Position numbers and translations under genes: made by a program. From the NCBI GenBank assembly GCA_937995875.1, contig CALKIW010000067.1, positions 1 through 25,311 of the forward strand: a DNA stretch of 25,311 nt. Direction: 5' to 3'. Origin of the DNA: an uncultured Bacteroidales bacterium. GTDB lineage: Bacteria > Bacteroidota > Bacteroidia > Bacteroidales > Bacteroidaceae. The notes beneath the pieces were generated by a model, which was not told the DNA's origin, searched no databases, and saw only the letters and a list, made by a program, of their open reading frames with translations. Each line of letters starts with the position of its first letter. The first letter of the stretch is position 1. This document shows positions 1-6,897 of this stretch, one piece after another.

Positions 1-103
1 TAAATAATAGGTACACCTCTGTGTGGTTCCGAAGTGGTTTCCCCTACAATGAAGTTGGTAGAATTCCAAGCCTTTGTATTCTTTAAAACCATATATATGC
101 AGA

Positions 104-130
104 AAGCCTGCTCCCAATAGGAACAGGCTT
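104..130 (-). terminator. Hairpin downstream of rpmA
   Basis: An 11-bp stem with one mismatch (AAGCCTGCTCC against GGAACAGGCTT) closes a 5-nt loop about 30 nt past the rpmA stop. It probably ends the rplU-rpmA transcript. The run after it on the minus strand is A/T-rich rather than a pure U tract, so efficiency is uncertain. The rest of positions 1-161 shows no gene I can support. Confidence 0.6.
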
Positions 131-161
131 CTATGTTTGTTTGGAATAAGTTGTTAACTTT

Positions 162-452
162 TTAAGCTTCAGCTTTCTTAGTTTTGTCAGCGTAAGCCTC
201 TGGAGAGAGTACGGAAACTGTACTCTTATTGCGTGCTCCCTTATGGAAATACACAACGCCATCGGTCAAAGCATACAATGTGTCGTCTTTGCCCTGACCA
301 ACATTCTCACCGGGGAAGTGCTTATTGCCACGCTGGCGAACAATAATGTTGCCGGCAATAATTTTCTGACCACCCCAAATCTTAACGCCTAATCTTTGTG
401 AAGCTGATTCACGTCCGTTCTTAGAACTACCTACACCTTTTTTATGTGCCAT
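162..452 (-). CDS. rpmA: Large ribosomal subunit protein bL27
   Basis: This is bL27, a small basic protein of the 50S subunit whose N-terminal tail reaches toward the peptidyl-transferase centre. The 96-residue product begins MAHKKGVGSSKNGR and continues with the family core (GNIIVRQRG near residue 35, FHPGENV-like segment KHFPGENVGQG near 44, LYALTDGVV near 59). The N-terminus begins directly with AHKK, with no Firmicutes-type cleavable leader. It follows rplU by 17 nt on the same strand, the widespread rplU-rpmA order, so the two are almost certainly cotranscribed. The C-terminal ~10 residues (rich in K and A) are a variable extension. The assignment is secure. Confidence 0.98.
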   Translation of the reverse strand: MAHKKGVGSSKNGRESASQRLGVKIWGGQKIIAGNIIVRQRGNKHFPGENVGQGKDDTLYALTDGVVYFHKGARNKSTVSVLSPEAYADKTKKAEA

Positions 453-469
453 AATGAATACCTCCTGAT

Positions 470-787
470 TTAAGCGATTACTTGTTTAACTTCTACTTCA
501 GTGAATTGAGCGCGATGACCGTTCTTCTTGCGAGAGTCCTTACGACGCTTCATCTTGAAAACGATGACCTTGTCACCCTTAACAAGCGGATTCACTACTT
601 CTACTACAACTTTTGCGCCTTCTACTTTGGGCGCGCCGACTTTAACTGCTCCGTCATTGTCTACGAGCAGCACCTTGTCGAACTCAACAGTCTTGCCGGC
701 TTCTACATCCTTCATGTGATGTACAAAGAGCTTCTTGCCCTGCTCAGCTTTAAACTGCTGACCGTTAATTTCTACAATTGCGTACAT
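470..787 (-). CDS. rplU: Large ribosomal subunit protein bL21
   Basis: This is bL21, an rRNA-binding protein of the 50S subunit. I place the start at the ATG at 785-787, giving 105 residues beginning MYAIVEINGQQFKAEQGKK, which is the canonical L21 N-terminus. A longer reading frame back to 826 would add 13 residues (MFALRKNPFILII) that do not belong to the family and overlap the A/T-rich leader. Further landmarks are the central VLLVDNDGAVKVGAP and the basic KMKRRKDSRKKNGHRAQFTEV close to the C-terminus, typical of L21. It is the first gene of the rplU-rpmA operon; a TAnnTTTG box lies about 80 nt upstream. Confidence 0.97.
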   Translation of the reverse strand: MYAIVEINGQQFKAEQGKKLFVHHMKDVEAGKTVEFDKVLLVDNDGAVKVGAPKVEGAKVVVEVVNPLVKGDKVIVFKMKRRKDSRKKNGHRAQFTEVEVKQVIA

Positions 788-869
788 TATTATTAATATA
801 AACGGGTTTTTCCGCAAGGCGAACAACGTTTGTCATTACTTTTTAAGCCTCCACGGAGTAAATCAGATG

Positions 870-877
870 CAAAATTA
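870..877 (-). promoter_or_regulatory. Promoter -7 box of rplU-rpmA
   Basis: On the minus strand this reads TAATTTTG, a full match to the Bacteroidetes TAnnTTTG box, inside TAGTAATTTTGCA. The rpsP box at 6832-6839 has nearly the same surroundings (TAGTAACTTTGCA). No clear TTTG -33 box is visible. Predicted leader about 75 nt. Confidence 0.6.
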
Positions 878-956
878 CTAAAAAACTTCAACATGTGGCA
901 TTTATAACTATAGATTTATAGCGTATTTAGTAGATATTAACACTTTTGGGCGGGGA

Positions 957-977
957 GCGGATTCCATAAGCAAGTGC
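957..977 (-). repeat. 21-nt element upstream of rplU, copy 1
   Basis: On the minus strand this runs GCACTTGCTTATGGAATCC plus two more bases, identical over 21 nt to 6731-6751 on the plus strand upstream of rpsP. It ends 79 nt before the rplU -7 box. The bases directly upstream (TGATTTAG) are a poor -7 box, unlike the perfect TAACTTTG next to the rpsP copy. Confidence 0.8.
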
Positions 978-1113
978 TAAATCACATAATGCTGTTGTAA
1001 AACCATTTTATAACGTTATTGCTCATATTTCCATGATTGCTTTCCGCCATGTTTATCAGAACTTTACATTTAAAGTGAATGGTATAAATCGCTACCGTTA
1101 GTTTAACGATTTT

Positions 1114-1136
1114 TTATTGACGTTATCGGTCAATAA
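1114..1136. promoter_or_regulatory. Dyad, candidate operator for the aldo/keto reductase
   Basis: Perfect 8-bp inverted repeat TTATTGAC and GTCAATAA around a 7-nt spacer. It ends 15 nt before the -7 box at 1152, so it covers the -33 region of the promoter. The position is typical of a repressor or activator site. The regulator is unknown. Confidence 0.5.
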
Positions 1137-1151
1137 TTTCAGATAAATAGT

Positions 1152-1159
1152 TATATTTG
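1152..1159 (+). promoter_or_regulatory. Promoter -7 box of the aldo/keto reductase gene
   Basis: Reads TATATTTG, an exact TAnnTTTG match, followed by CAAGG. It gives a predicted leader of about 45 nt. No TTTG -33 box is present at the expected distance; the dyad at 1114-1136 occupies that place. Confidence 0.65.
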
Positions 1160-1209
1160 CAAGGTCACATACAAGAACATATACCTATACCTATCAACAC
1201 AAAACATCA

Positions 1210-2580
1210 ATGAACGACAACAATCTTACTCGCCGCGAATTCCTGAAACGGTTAGGAATGGGTATGGGATCCGCTGCCATGCTGGGCATGGGCACTATAG
1301 CAAGTTTCGCTGACCCTAAAAAGCACTTTATACCAATCAATGCAAATCATCATAGTCAAGAGATGGGCAATATGACCTATCGCATAAACCGTCACACCCA
1401 AGACAAGATTTCCCTTTTGGGATATGGCATGATGCGTCTTCCAAAGAAAGACGGACAGATTGATCAAGAGATGGTAAACCAAGAAGTAGATTATGCCATT
1501 GCACATGGCATCAACGATTTTGATACGGCTCCCGTATATCAAGGGTCAGAGAAAGCTACAGGGATTGCCTTGAGCCGACACGACCGCAAGTCATATCATT
1601 TGGCTACCAAAATGTCTAATTTTGACGAAATGAGTTTCGAGGCATCAAAAGAGATGTATGAAAATTCGTTCAGACTACTGAAAACAGACTATTTTGATTA
1701 TTATCTCCTCCATTCTGTGGGTGGCGGCGATGGTATGGGGCTGTTTAGAAAGCGTTTTATTGATAATGGGTTGCTGGATTTCTTGTGTAAAGAGCGTGAT
1801 GCCGGTCGTATCAGAAACTTAGGTTTTTCCTATCATGGCAATGTAAAAGTATTCGATTGGCTTGTAGACCATAGCGAGGAATATGGGCTGACGTTTGTAC
1901 AAATAGAGATGAACTATATTGATTGGCGCCATGCCAAACGAGGACACAAAGTTGATGCCGACGCTGAGTATTTGTACAACAAATGCGAGAAAGCCGGCTT
2001 GCAATGTGTGGTAATGGAGCCATTGCTTGGTGGAAGGTTGGCCAAAGTTCCCGACGATGTCAGACAGGAGTTTGAAGCAAGGCGTCCGGGGGCAAGCCCT
2101 GCATCGTGGGCCTTCCGTTGGGTAGGGTCGCATCCTAACATATTGGTTACCTTGAGTGGAATGACCACGATGGATGTTTTGCAGGAAAATGTGAGGACAT
2201 GCTCTCCTCTGGTTCCATGCACACCGCAAGAGAACGATTTTATGGCAAGGATTGCTGACCAAATGGCGGGTATTCCCGTGATTCCATGTACCGACTGCCA
2301 TTATTGTCTACCCTGTCCATACGGTGTAGCCATCCCTTCCAACTTCGCTGTGTATAATGAAGCGGTAAACGACAAATCTATACCGACGGACAAAACCGCT
2401 CCCGATTATACTGAAAAACTTGAAGCGTTCCGAACTAAATATATGGAAGCCATTCCCGAAACGGGACGGGCTATACAATGTGTTGATTGTGAAGCCTGCC
2501 TGCCGAAATGTCCACAACAAATACGTATCCCCAACCAAATGGCGCGCCTTGTAGAGATGTTACGGGTAGATGAAGTATAG
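1210..2580 (+). CDS. Twin-arginine-signal aldo/keto reductase with C-terminal Fe-S domain
   Basis: The 456-residue product has three parts. Residues 1-33 hold a twin-arginine-like signal (TRREFLKRLG at 7-16, then a Gly/Ala/Met-rich hydrophobic stretch ending near ASFA). Residues ~55-330 form an aldo/keto reductase barrel with the expected tetrad: D105 and Y110 (DFDTAPVYQGSE), K134 (LATKM), H168 (YYLLHS). Residues ~355-440 carry two Cys clusters, C360-C363-C366-C369 and C424-C427-C430-C434, the CxxCxxC pattern of 4Fe-4S ferredoxin-like modules. Proteins of this build are common in anaerobes; their substrates are mostly unknown. Export or membrane association via Tat is inferred from the motif only. 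It is monocistronic by position. I cannot assign a substrate. Confidence 0.9.
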   Translation: MNDNNLTRREFLKRLGMGMGSAAMLGMGTIASFADPKKHFIPINANHHSQEMGNMTYRINRHTQDKISLLGYGMMRLPKKDGQIDQEMVNQEVDYAIAHGINDFDTAPVYQGSEKATGIALSRHDRKSYHLATKMSNFDEMSFEASKEMYENSFRLLKTDYFDYYLLHSVGGGDGMGLFRKRFIDNGLLDFLCKERDAGRIRNLGFSYHGNVKVFDWLVDHSEEYGLTFVQIEMNYIDWRHAKRGHKVDADAEYLYNKCEKAGLQCVVMEPLLGGRLAKVPDDVRQEFEARRPGASPASWAFRWVGSHPNILVTLSGMTTMDVLQENVRTCSPLVPCTPQENDFMARIADQMAGIPVIPCTDCHYCLPCPYGVAIPSNFAVYNEAVNDKSIPTDKTAPDYTEKLEAFRTKYMEAIPETGRAIQCVDCEACLPKCPQQIRIPNQMARLVEMLRVDEV

Positions 2581-2948
2581 TCGGAATTCAATATGTTTCG
2601 TAAATCCTGATTTGTCGATTTTGTAAGGCTCGTCTATTTTCTGATGACCAAATTGAATTAGTCCGGCAGCCTTGCCGAAGTCGAAAAATATTCATCGCTC
2701 GCAGTTGGAATTGTGATTAGTGGAGGTTTGATCGTATGTTGCATTAGTATTTTTATTGACAAAACCCTCTTTATGCTTCTCGTATTTTAAAAAAAACCTA
2801 TCTTCGTTTGAAATACGCGAAATATGCGATAGTTTGTATTTTGCTGATAGTCAGGCCGTTTTGAAAATCCGCTGTTGCGCTGACATTTTTATAGGTTGCG
2901 ATTAGATATGGAATGACAGTATCAAAGAGGCCTAATCGCTGTATGGAT

Positions 2949-2991
2949 AAGCTCTTTTCGCATGATGGTTAAAGCTTTTTCGTATGATGGT
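2949..2991 (+). repeat. Tandem imperfect 21/20-nt repeat
   Basis: AAGCTCTTTTCGCATGATGG at 2949 is followed two bases later by AAGCTTTTTCGTATGATGG at 2972, differing by one deletion and one substitution; both units end in a further T. No coding role is apparent. Confidence 0.7.
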
Positions 2992-3254
2992 CGGGGCGTA
3001 ATCGCAGGGTGGCCATATTAAGAACATTTTTTCCAGACCGTTTTCGGATGGGATGAGTTGGTAACAAGAGTGCAAACATAGCCCTTTTCGCTCCAGATCG
3101 TCCGGAAATAATCACCGAAAAACGGTAACTGTTTTTTACATTTCCAAGTGTGGTGACAAAGTGTGTATAAGAAAGATGTATTTATTTTTTTAACAGCTTG
3201 CAATATTTATTTATAAATAGGGGGTATGCATGCTCTTTTCTAAAGAAATCTCTA

Positions 3255-3262
3255 TACCTTTG
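3255..3262 (+). promoter_or_regulatory. Promoter -7 box of uraA
   Basis: Reads TACCTTTG, an exact TAnnTTTG match. It implies a leader of about 75 nt that contains the alternative hairpins at 3287-3317. No -33 TTTG is evident. Confidence 0.6.
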
Positions 3263-3286
3263 TACGCCGATAATTTGTATAAAAAT

Positions 3287-3317
3287 AAGATGGTCTGTGT
3301 ATGACTCAAGTCATCTT
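3287..3317 (+). promoter_or_regulatory. Two mutually exclusive hairpins in the uraA leader
   Basis: ATGACT and AGTCAT (3301-3306, 3309-3314) can pair around a 2-nt loop. AAGATGGT (3287-3294) can instead pair with GTCATCTT (3310-3317), using two G-U wobbles. The two share 3310-3314, so only one can form. Attenuation is an inference. Confidence 0.35.
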
Positions 3318-3343
3318 GGAGCATCATCTTTTATCAACGTATT

Positions 3344-4558
3344 ATGAACAGCGAATCTCTTTCACCATTTAAGAAAACAATACTTGGCGTACAGTTTCTT
3401 TTCATCGCGTTCGGCTCAACAGTGCTTGTGCCTTTATTGGTTGGGCTTGACCCGGCTACAGCACTGATGACAGCCGGTATCGGAACATTCCTTTTCCATT
3501 TCGTTACCAAAGGTAAGGTGCCTATCTTTTTGGGCAGCAGTTTTGCCTTTATCGCACCAATCATTGCTGCCAGCAAGCAATGGGGGATGCCTGGTACGTT
3601 GGCAGGTATTATCGGAGTGTCGCTGGTTTATTTCGTGATGTCGGCATTGATTAAGTGGCAAGGCAAAAAACTGTTAGACAGGCTTTTCCCGCCTGTGGTT
3701 ATTGGGCCGGTCATCATTCTCATAGGCTTATCGCTTTCCACATCAGCCGTTGATATGGCAAAAGATAACTGGACGCTCGCTTTTATTTCTTTGGTAACTT
3801 CTATTGTGGTATTGTCGCTTGGTCGAGGTCTCGTCAAGTTAGTACCAATTATCTGCGGGATTATCGTGGGTTATTTGGTGGCGTTGGCTATGAGCGAAGT
3901 CGACCTCACGGCTGTAAAGGCCGCACCTTGGTTTGCTCTACCTCCGTCTATTGTCAATTTTCATTGGCCAGCTTTTGCATGGGAGCCGTTCCTATACATG
4001 ATACCGGTGGCCATCGCTCCTGTGATAGAGCATATTGGGGATGTATATGTTGTTGGAGCGGTGGCTCAAAAAGATTTTGTAGCTGAGCCCGGATTGCATC
4101 GTACCATGTTCGGAGACGGTTTGGCCTGTTTGGCGGCAAGTTTCCTTGGTGGTCCTCCGGTAACAACCTATTCTGAGGTGACGGGCGCAATGAGTATCAC
4201 AAAAGTTACCAATCCGCAGGTGATACGCATTTCAGCTGCTACGGCTGTAGTGTTCTCGGTTATCGGTAAGCTATCCGCCTTGCTACAGAGCATTCCCGCT
4301 GCGGTTTTGGGTGGCATCATGTTGCTGCTTTTTGGTACGATAGCAAGTGTCGGTATCCAGAATTTGGTGCACAACAAAGTAGATATGAATGTGACTCGAA
4401 ATACAATTATCATATCCGTAACACTGACAATGGGTATCGGCGGAGCCATCTTGTCGTGGGGTAGCTTTGCCATCAGCGGTATCGGTCTGAGTGCGCTGGT
4501 TGGAGTGATACTCAATTTGCTATTGCCCCAAGACAAGGAAGAGGAAAATCCTAATTAA
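3344..4558 (+). CDS. uraA: Uracil permease, NCS2 family
   Basis: A 404-residue, highly hydrophobic inner-membrane transporter of the nucleobase/cation symporter-2 family, expected to take up uracil with protons. Family landmarks: GSSFAFI at 64-70, the transport Glu in IEHIGDV (E229), and GGPPVTTYSEVTGAM at 269-283 with E278, which correspond to the two substrate-binding glutamates of E. coli UraA. Length is slightly shorter than E. coli UraA (about 430). The short C-terminus is acidic (KEEENPN). It sits first in a plus-strand run with yjbQ, 75 nt downstream. Related NCS2 members transport xanthine, but the GGPPxTTYxE signature favours uracil. Confidence 0.88.
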   Translation: MNSESLSPFKKTILGVQFLFIAFGSTVLVPLLVGLDPATALMTAGIGTFLFHFVTKGKVPIFLGSSFAFIAPIIAASKQWGMPGTLAGIIGVSLVYFVMSALIKWQGKKLLDRLFPPVVIGPVIILIGLSLSTSAVDMAKDNWTLAFISLVTSIVVLSLGRGLVKLVPIICGIIVGYLVALAMSEVDLTAVKAAPWFALPPSIVNFHWPAFAWEPFLYMIPVAIAPVIEHIGDVYVVGAVAQKDFVAEPGLHRTMFGDGLACLAASFLGGPPVTTYSEVTGAMSITKVTNPQVIRISAATAVVFSVIGKLSALLQSIPAAVLGGIMLLLFGTIASVGIQNLVHNKVDMNVTRNTIIISVTLTMGIGGAILSWGSFAISGIGLSALVGVILNLLLPQDKEEENPN

Positions 4559-4633
4559 TGACTTCAAGAAGTAGGGTAGTCTTTACCGATTCCTCAGAAT
4601 GATATTCACGCCAGTCAATAAAAACAAGTAATC

Positions 4634-5044
4634 ATGATAAAACAGGTGACTTTTACGCTTGGCCCTTTTCCAAGAGGTTTTCATTTAGTAACAAGAGAGA
4701 TTATGCAGCAGCTGCCTATGTTTCCTAAAACGGGTATGCTCAATCTCTTTGTGCAACATACAAGTTGCGGACTGACCATCAATGAGAACTGTGACCCTGA
4801 TGTGCGTCATGACCTGAAAGGTATCATGGAAAAGCTTGTTCCTGACGGAGACCCAAGTTATTGGCATCAGGACGAAGGGCCGACGGATATGAGTGCTCAT
4901 GCTAAAAGCACAATGGTTGGCGTATCTCTCAACATCCCAATCATCGATGGTCATCTGGCTTTGGGCACGTGGCAGGGAATATATTTGTGTGAATTTAGGG
5001 AACATGGCGGATTGCGGCACATCGTTGCTACCATTATGGCATAG
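4634..5044 (+). CDS. YjbQ family protein (UPF0047)
   Basis: A 136-residue soluble protein of the YjbQ/UPF0047 family. The fold is a small trimeric beta structure with conserved histidines. Visible family motifs are FVQHTSCGLTINEN (40-53), the pair of acidic and His residues around DPDVRHDL (55-62), and the C-terminal LGTWQGIYLCEFR plus HGGLRH. Some members have been reported to show weak thiamine-phosphate synthase activity; the physiological role is not settled, so I do not assign one. Length matches the family (130-140). It lies between uraA and the Nim-like gene with gaps of 75 and 70 nt, so cotranscription is possible but not certain. Confidence 0.88.
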   Translation: MIKQVTFTLGPFPRGFHLVTREIMQQLPMFPKTGMLNLFVQHTSCGLTINENCDPDVRHDLKGIMEKLVPDGDPSYWHQDEGPTDMSAHAKSTMVGVSLNIPIIDGHLALGTWQGIYLCEFREHGGLRHIVATIMA

Positions 5045-5114
5045 CATCATCAGAAAAAAAATAGGGATTTTTCCCTATCTATAAATCATATTGGTAATTT
5101 GTAATATTTGAAAA

Positions 5115-5618
5115 ATGAGCAACTTTAGACCCATGCGTCGCAAGCGTCAAATGCTTTCAGAAGAAGAATGTTTAAAAATCTTGAAATCGGCTACAGCCGG
5201 AGTGTTGTCTGTCCTCGGTGATGAGGGCTATCCTTATGGCGTACCAATGAGCCATGCTTATCATGACGGGAAACTATATTTTCACTCGGCACAGGAAGGT
5301 CATAAGGTGGATGCGGTGCGTAATTGTGATAAAGTTACGTTCACGGTGATAGCTCAAGACGATGTGATGCTTGAAAAATACACCACTGTTTATCGCAGTG
5401 TGATATGCTTTGGAAGGATACGTTTGATAGAAGACAACGTGGAAAAGATGATGGCCATACGTAAACTGTGCGAGCGATTCGATTCCAGCGATGAGAAGGG
5501 TGCAGCACATAAAATAGCCAAGGGCTTTGATCACATGGTGATGATGGAATTTACTATCGAACACATTTCGGGTAAAGCGTCGATGGAATTGGTGAGCGTC
5601 GGAAAGAAATTGGGATAA
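5115..5618 (+). CDS. Nim-like flavoprotein, pyridoxamine 5'-phosphate oxidase family
   Basis: This 167-residue protein belongs to the FMN-binding split-barrel group that includes the NimA-type 5-nitroimidazole reductases. The opening FRPMRRKRQMLSEEECLKIL strongly resembles the Nim N-terminus, and length matches (Nim proteins are about 160-170). H63 in SAQEGHKVDAV lies where Nim proteins have the histidine near the active site (His71 in the Deinococcus enzyme). Known family members reduce nitroimidazoles to amines; many chromosomal homologues have other, unknown substrates, so resistance should not be read from this gene alone. It is 15 nt upstream of the EamA transporter and likely cotranscribed. 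An imperfect promoter-like run (TAATTTG, TAATATTTG) precedes it at 5094-5110. Confidence 0.85.
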   Translation: MSNFRPMRRKRQMLSEEECLKILKSATAGVLSVLGDEGYPYGVPMSHAYHDGKLYFHSAQEGHKVDAVRNCDKVTFTVIAQDDVMLEKYTTVYRSVICFGRIRLIEDNVEKMMAIRKLCERFDSSDEKGAAHKIAKGFDHMVMMEFTIEHISGKASMELVSVGKKLG

Positions 5619-5633
5619 ACCACAAAAAAGAAG

Positions 5634-6578
5634 ATGGGTAATACAAAAGGCCAGATAGGCTATCATTTGTTGGCAGCGGTGGTGGTTTTGATATGGGGCT
5701 GTACCTTTGTCAATTCCAAAGTTCTGCTTATGCACGGACTTGCGGCACACGAAATATTTGCCTTGCGTTTCTTTTTTGCATATCTATGTATATGGACCAT
5801 CTCGCCTCGTCGGCTTTGGGCTAACAGTTTGAAGGACGAATTGCTGTTTGTGTTATTGGGTATAACGGGTGGATCAATGTATTTTGTGACAGAAAATGAA
5901 GCCGTAAGGATAGACTATGTAAACAATGTATCGTTTATAGTCTGCACCGCTCCGTTGCTCACAACGCTTCTTGCGCTGGCCTTTTTAAAGAGCGTGAAAG
6001 CCAATAAGGGACTTGTTTTAGGAGCTGTTGCAGCAGTATTAGGAGTAGCGCTGGTCGTATTTAACGGTCAGTTTATGCTTAAACTCAATCCTTTGGGCGA
6101 TATATTGGCATTGAGTGCCGCGCTCTGTTGGGCAGTGTATAGTCTGTTGTTGCGCAAGATGGCCGACTATAATGTAGTGTTTGTGACACGCAAGGTTTTT
6201 TTCTACGGATTGCTCACGGTGTTGCCGGTATTCTTGGTACATCCCTGGCAATTCCCGTTGGAGGACTTCCTTAAACCAACGGTATGGGCAAATTTATTGT
6301 TCTTGGGATTTGTGGCAAGTTTTGGATGCTTTGTATTGTGGAGTTGGGTCAGTAAGCGACTGGGCGCCTTAAAAGCAAGCAACTACATCTATCTTAATCC
6401 AGTATCGACGGTAGTATTCTCTGCCTTGGTGCTTGACGAACCCATGACGCTGTTGGCATACGTCGGCTCTGCCCTGATATTGGTTGGCGTTTATCTTTCT
6501 AATCAAGGCGTCCCGCATTTTAATCCATTTACCTATGGAGCTAAATTTCGAATACGGAAGTCCGGTCGGTCATCATGA
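5634..6578 (+). CDS. EamA-type drug/metabolite transporter
   Basis: A 314-residue inner-membrane protein of the drug/metabolite transporter superfamily, made of two EamA repeats of about five membrane segments each. The first repeat starts VVVLIWGCTFVNSKVLL (residues 16-32); the second starts LGDILALSAALCWAVYSLLLR (~154-174). A typical DMT end is seen in SNYIYLNPVSTVVFSALVL followed by YVGSALILVGVYLSN. The C-terminus is short and basic. Substrates of such proteins (amino acids, metabolites) cannot be predicted from sequence. The start at 5634 follows the Nim-like stop by 15 nt. Confidence 0.9.
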   Translation: MGNTKGQIGYHLLAAVVVLIWGCTFVNSKVLLMHGLAAHEIFALRFFFAYLCIWTISPRRLWANSLKDELLFVLLGITGGSMYFVTENEAVRIDYVNNVSFIVCTAPLLTTLLALAFLKSVKANKGLVLGAVAAVLGVALVVFNGQFMLKLNPLGDILALSAALCWAVYSLLLRKMADYNVVFVTRKVFFYGLLTVLPVFLVHPWQFPLEDFLKPTVWANLLFLGFVASFGCFVLWSWVSKRLGALKASNYIYLNPVSTVVFSALVLDEPMTLLAYVGSALILVGVYLSNQGVPHFNPFTYGAKFRIRKSGRSS

Positions 6579-6723
6579 TATTTAGATAGAAGGCAAGCAT
6601 TTAACATAAAACGCTTTAGTGTGGTATAGTCGCTTTATTATCTTAGCCTGAAAAGCTTAAGTATGTATCCAATGAAGCTCAGGTAATGTGTACGTTTTAA
6701 CAGATGATAAAGGGCCAATAGTA

Positions 6724-6731
6724 TAACTTTG
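6724..6731 (+). promoter_or_regulatory. Distal promoter -7 box of rpsP (P1)
   Basis: TAACTTTG, an exact match to TAnnTTTG, followed by CACTTGCTT. The region after it resembles that after the proximal box (CACCCGCTT), so both may be active start sites. Confidence 0.5.
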
Positions 6732-6751
6732 CACTTGCTTATGGAATCCGC
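6731..6751 (+). repeat. 21-nt element upstream of rpsP, copy 2
   Basis: Identical over 21 nt to the minus-strand sequence at 957-977 upstream of rplU. It ends 80 nt before the rpsP proximal -7 box, matching the 79 nt at rplU. It overlaps the last base of the P1 box and would span the P1 start site. Confidence 0.8.
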
Positions 6752-6831
6752 CCGACGACATAAAGTCTTAAAGAATCTTAACGAAGAAGCATAATTCGAT
6801 TGATATAGAGTAGAATATGGGCTAAATTTAG

Positions 6832-6839
6832 TAACTTTG
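6832..6839 (+). promoter_or_regulatory. Proximal promoter -7 box of rpsP (P2)
   Basis: TAACTTTG within TTTAGTAACTTTGCA, almost the same as the rplU promoter context (TTTAGTAATTTTGCA). Predicted leader of about 50-55 nt. Confidence 0.65.
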
Positions 6840-6844
6840 CACCC

Positions 6845-6863
6845 GCTTCCACGAGATGGGAGC
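6845..6863 (+). promoter_or_regulatory. Leader hairpin of rpsP
   Basis: GCTTCC pairs with GGGAGC (one G-U pair) around a 7-nt loop, directly at the predicted mRNA 5' end. Its CCACGAGATGG (6849-6859) recurs inside the coding region at 6979-6989. Confidence 0.45.
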
Positions 6864-6897
6864 TTAATTCAAACCTCATTTAAAGTTTTAAAACAAA

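Larger units (their letters stand above)
788..1209. other. Divergent intergenic region between rplU and the aldo/keto reductase
   Basis: No gene is supported here. The stretch holds the rplU -7 box (870-877, minus), a 21-nt element on the minus strand (957-977) repeated exactly upstream of rpsP, and on the plus-strand side a dyad (1114-1136) plus a -7 box (1152-1159) for the reductase. The apparent ORFs overlapping it are A/T-rich shadows of rplU. Confidence 0.7.
2581..3343. other. 763-nt gene-free region with imperfect repeats
   Basis: No credible gene. A 61-codon minus-strand frame (3018-3203) has no recognisable domain. What is visible: a small CGGCA/TGCCG hairpin (2664-2677), an 8-bp inverted repeat GCGATTAG/CTAATCGC (2898-2905 and 2932-2939), a tandem imperfect repeat (2949-2969 and 2972-2991), and the uraA promoter with its structured leader (3255-3317). 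It may be a decayed dispersed repeat. Confidence 0.6.
6579..6897. other. Upstream region of rpsP with two promoter boxes
   Basis: Gene-free. It contains a possible bulged stem (CCTGA and GCTT at 6647-6658 against AAGCTCAGG at 6675-6683) after the EamA gene, a first TAACTTTG box (6724-6731), the 21-nt element shared with rplU (6731-6751), a second TAACTTTG box (6832-6839), and a leader hairpin (6845-6863). Confidence 0.7.

Noticed and set aside
482..796. 104-codon plus-strand frame antisense to rplU
   Set aside because: It is the complement of a certain ribosomal gene and has no domain features.
1819..2301. 160-codon minus-strand frame inside the aldo/keto reductase
   Set aside because: Fully antisense to a gene with intact catalytic motifs; its residues show no protein-like pattern.
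3018..3203. 61-codon minus-strand frame in the gap before uraA
   Set aside because: No recognisable domain, no -7 box on that strand, and it overlaps repeat-like noncoding sequence.
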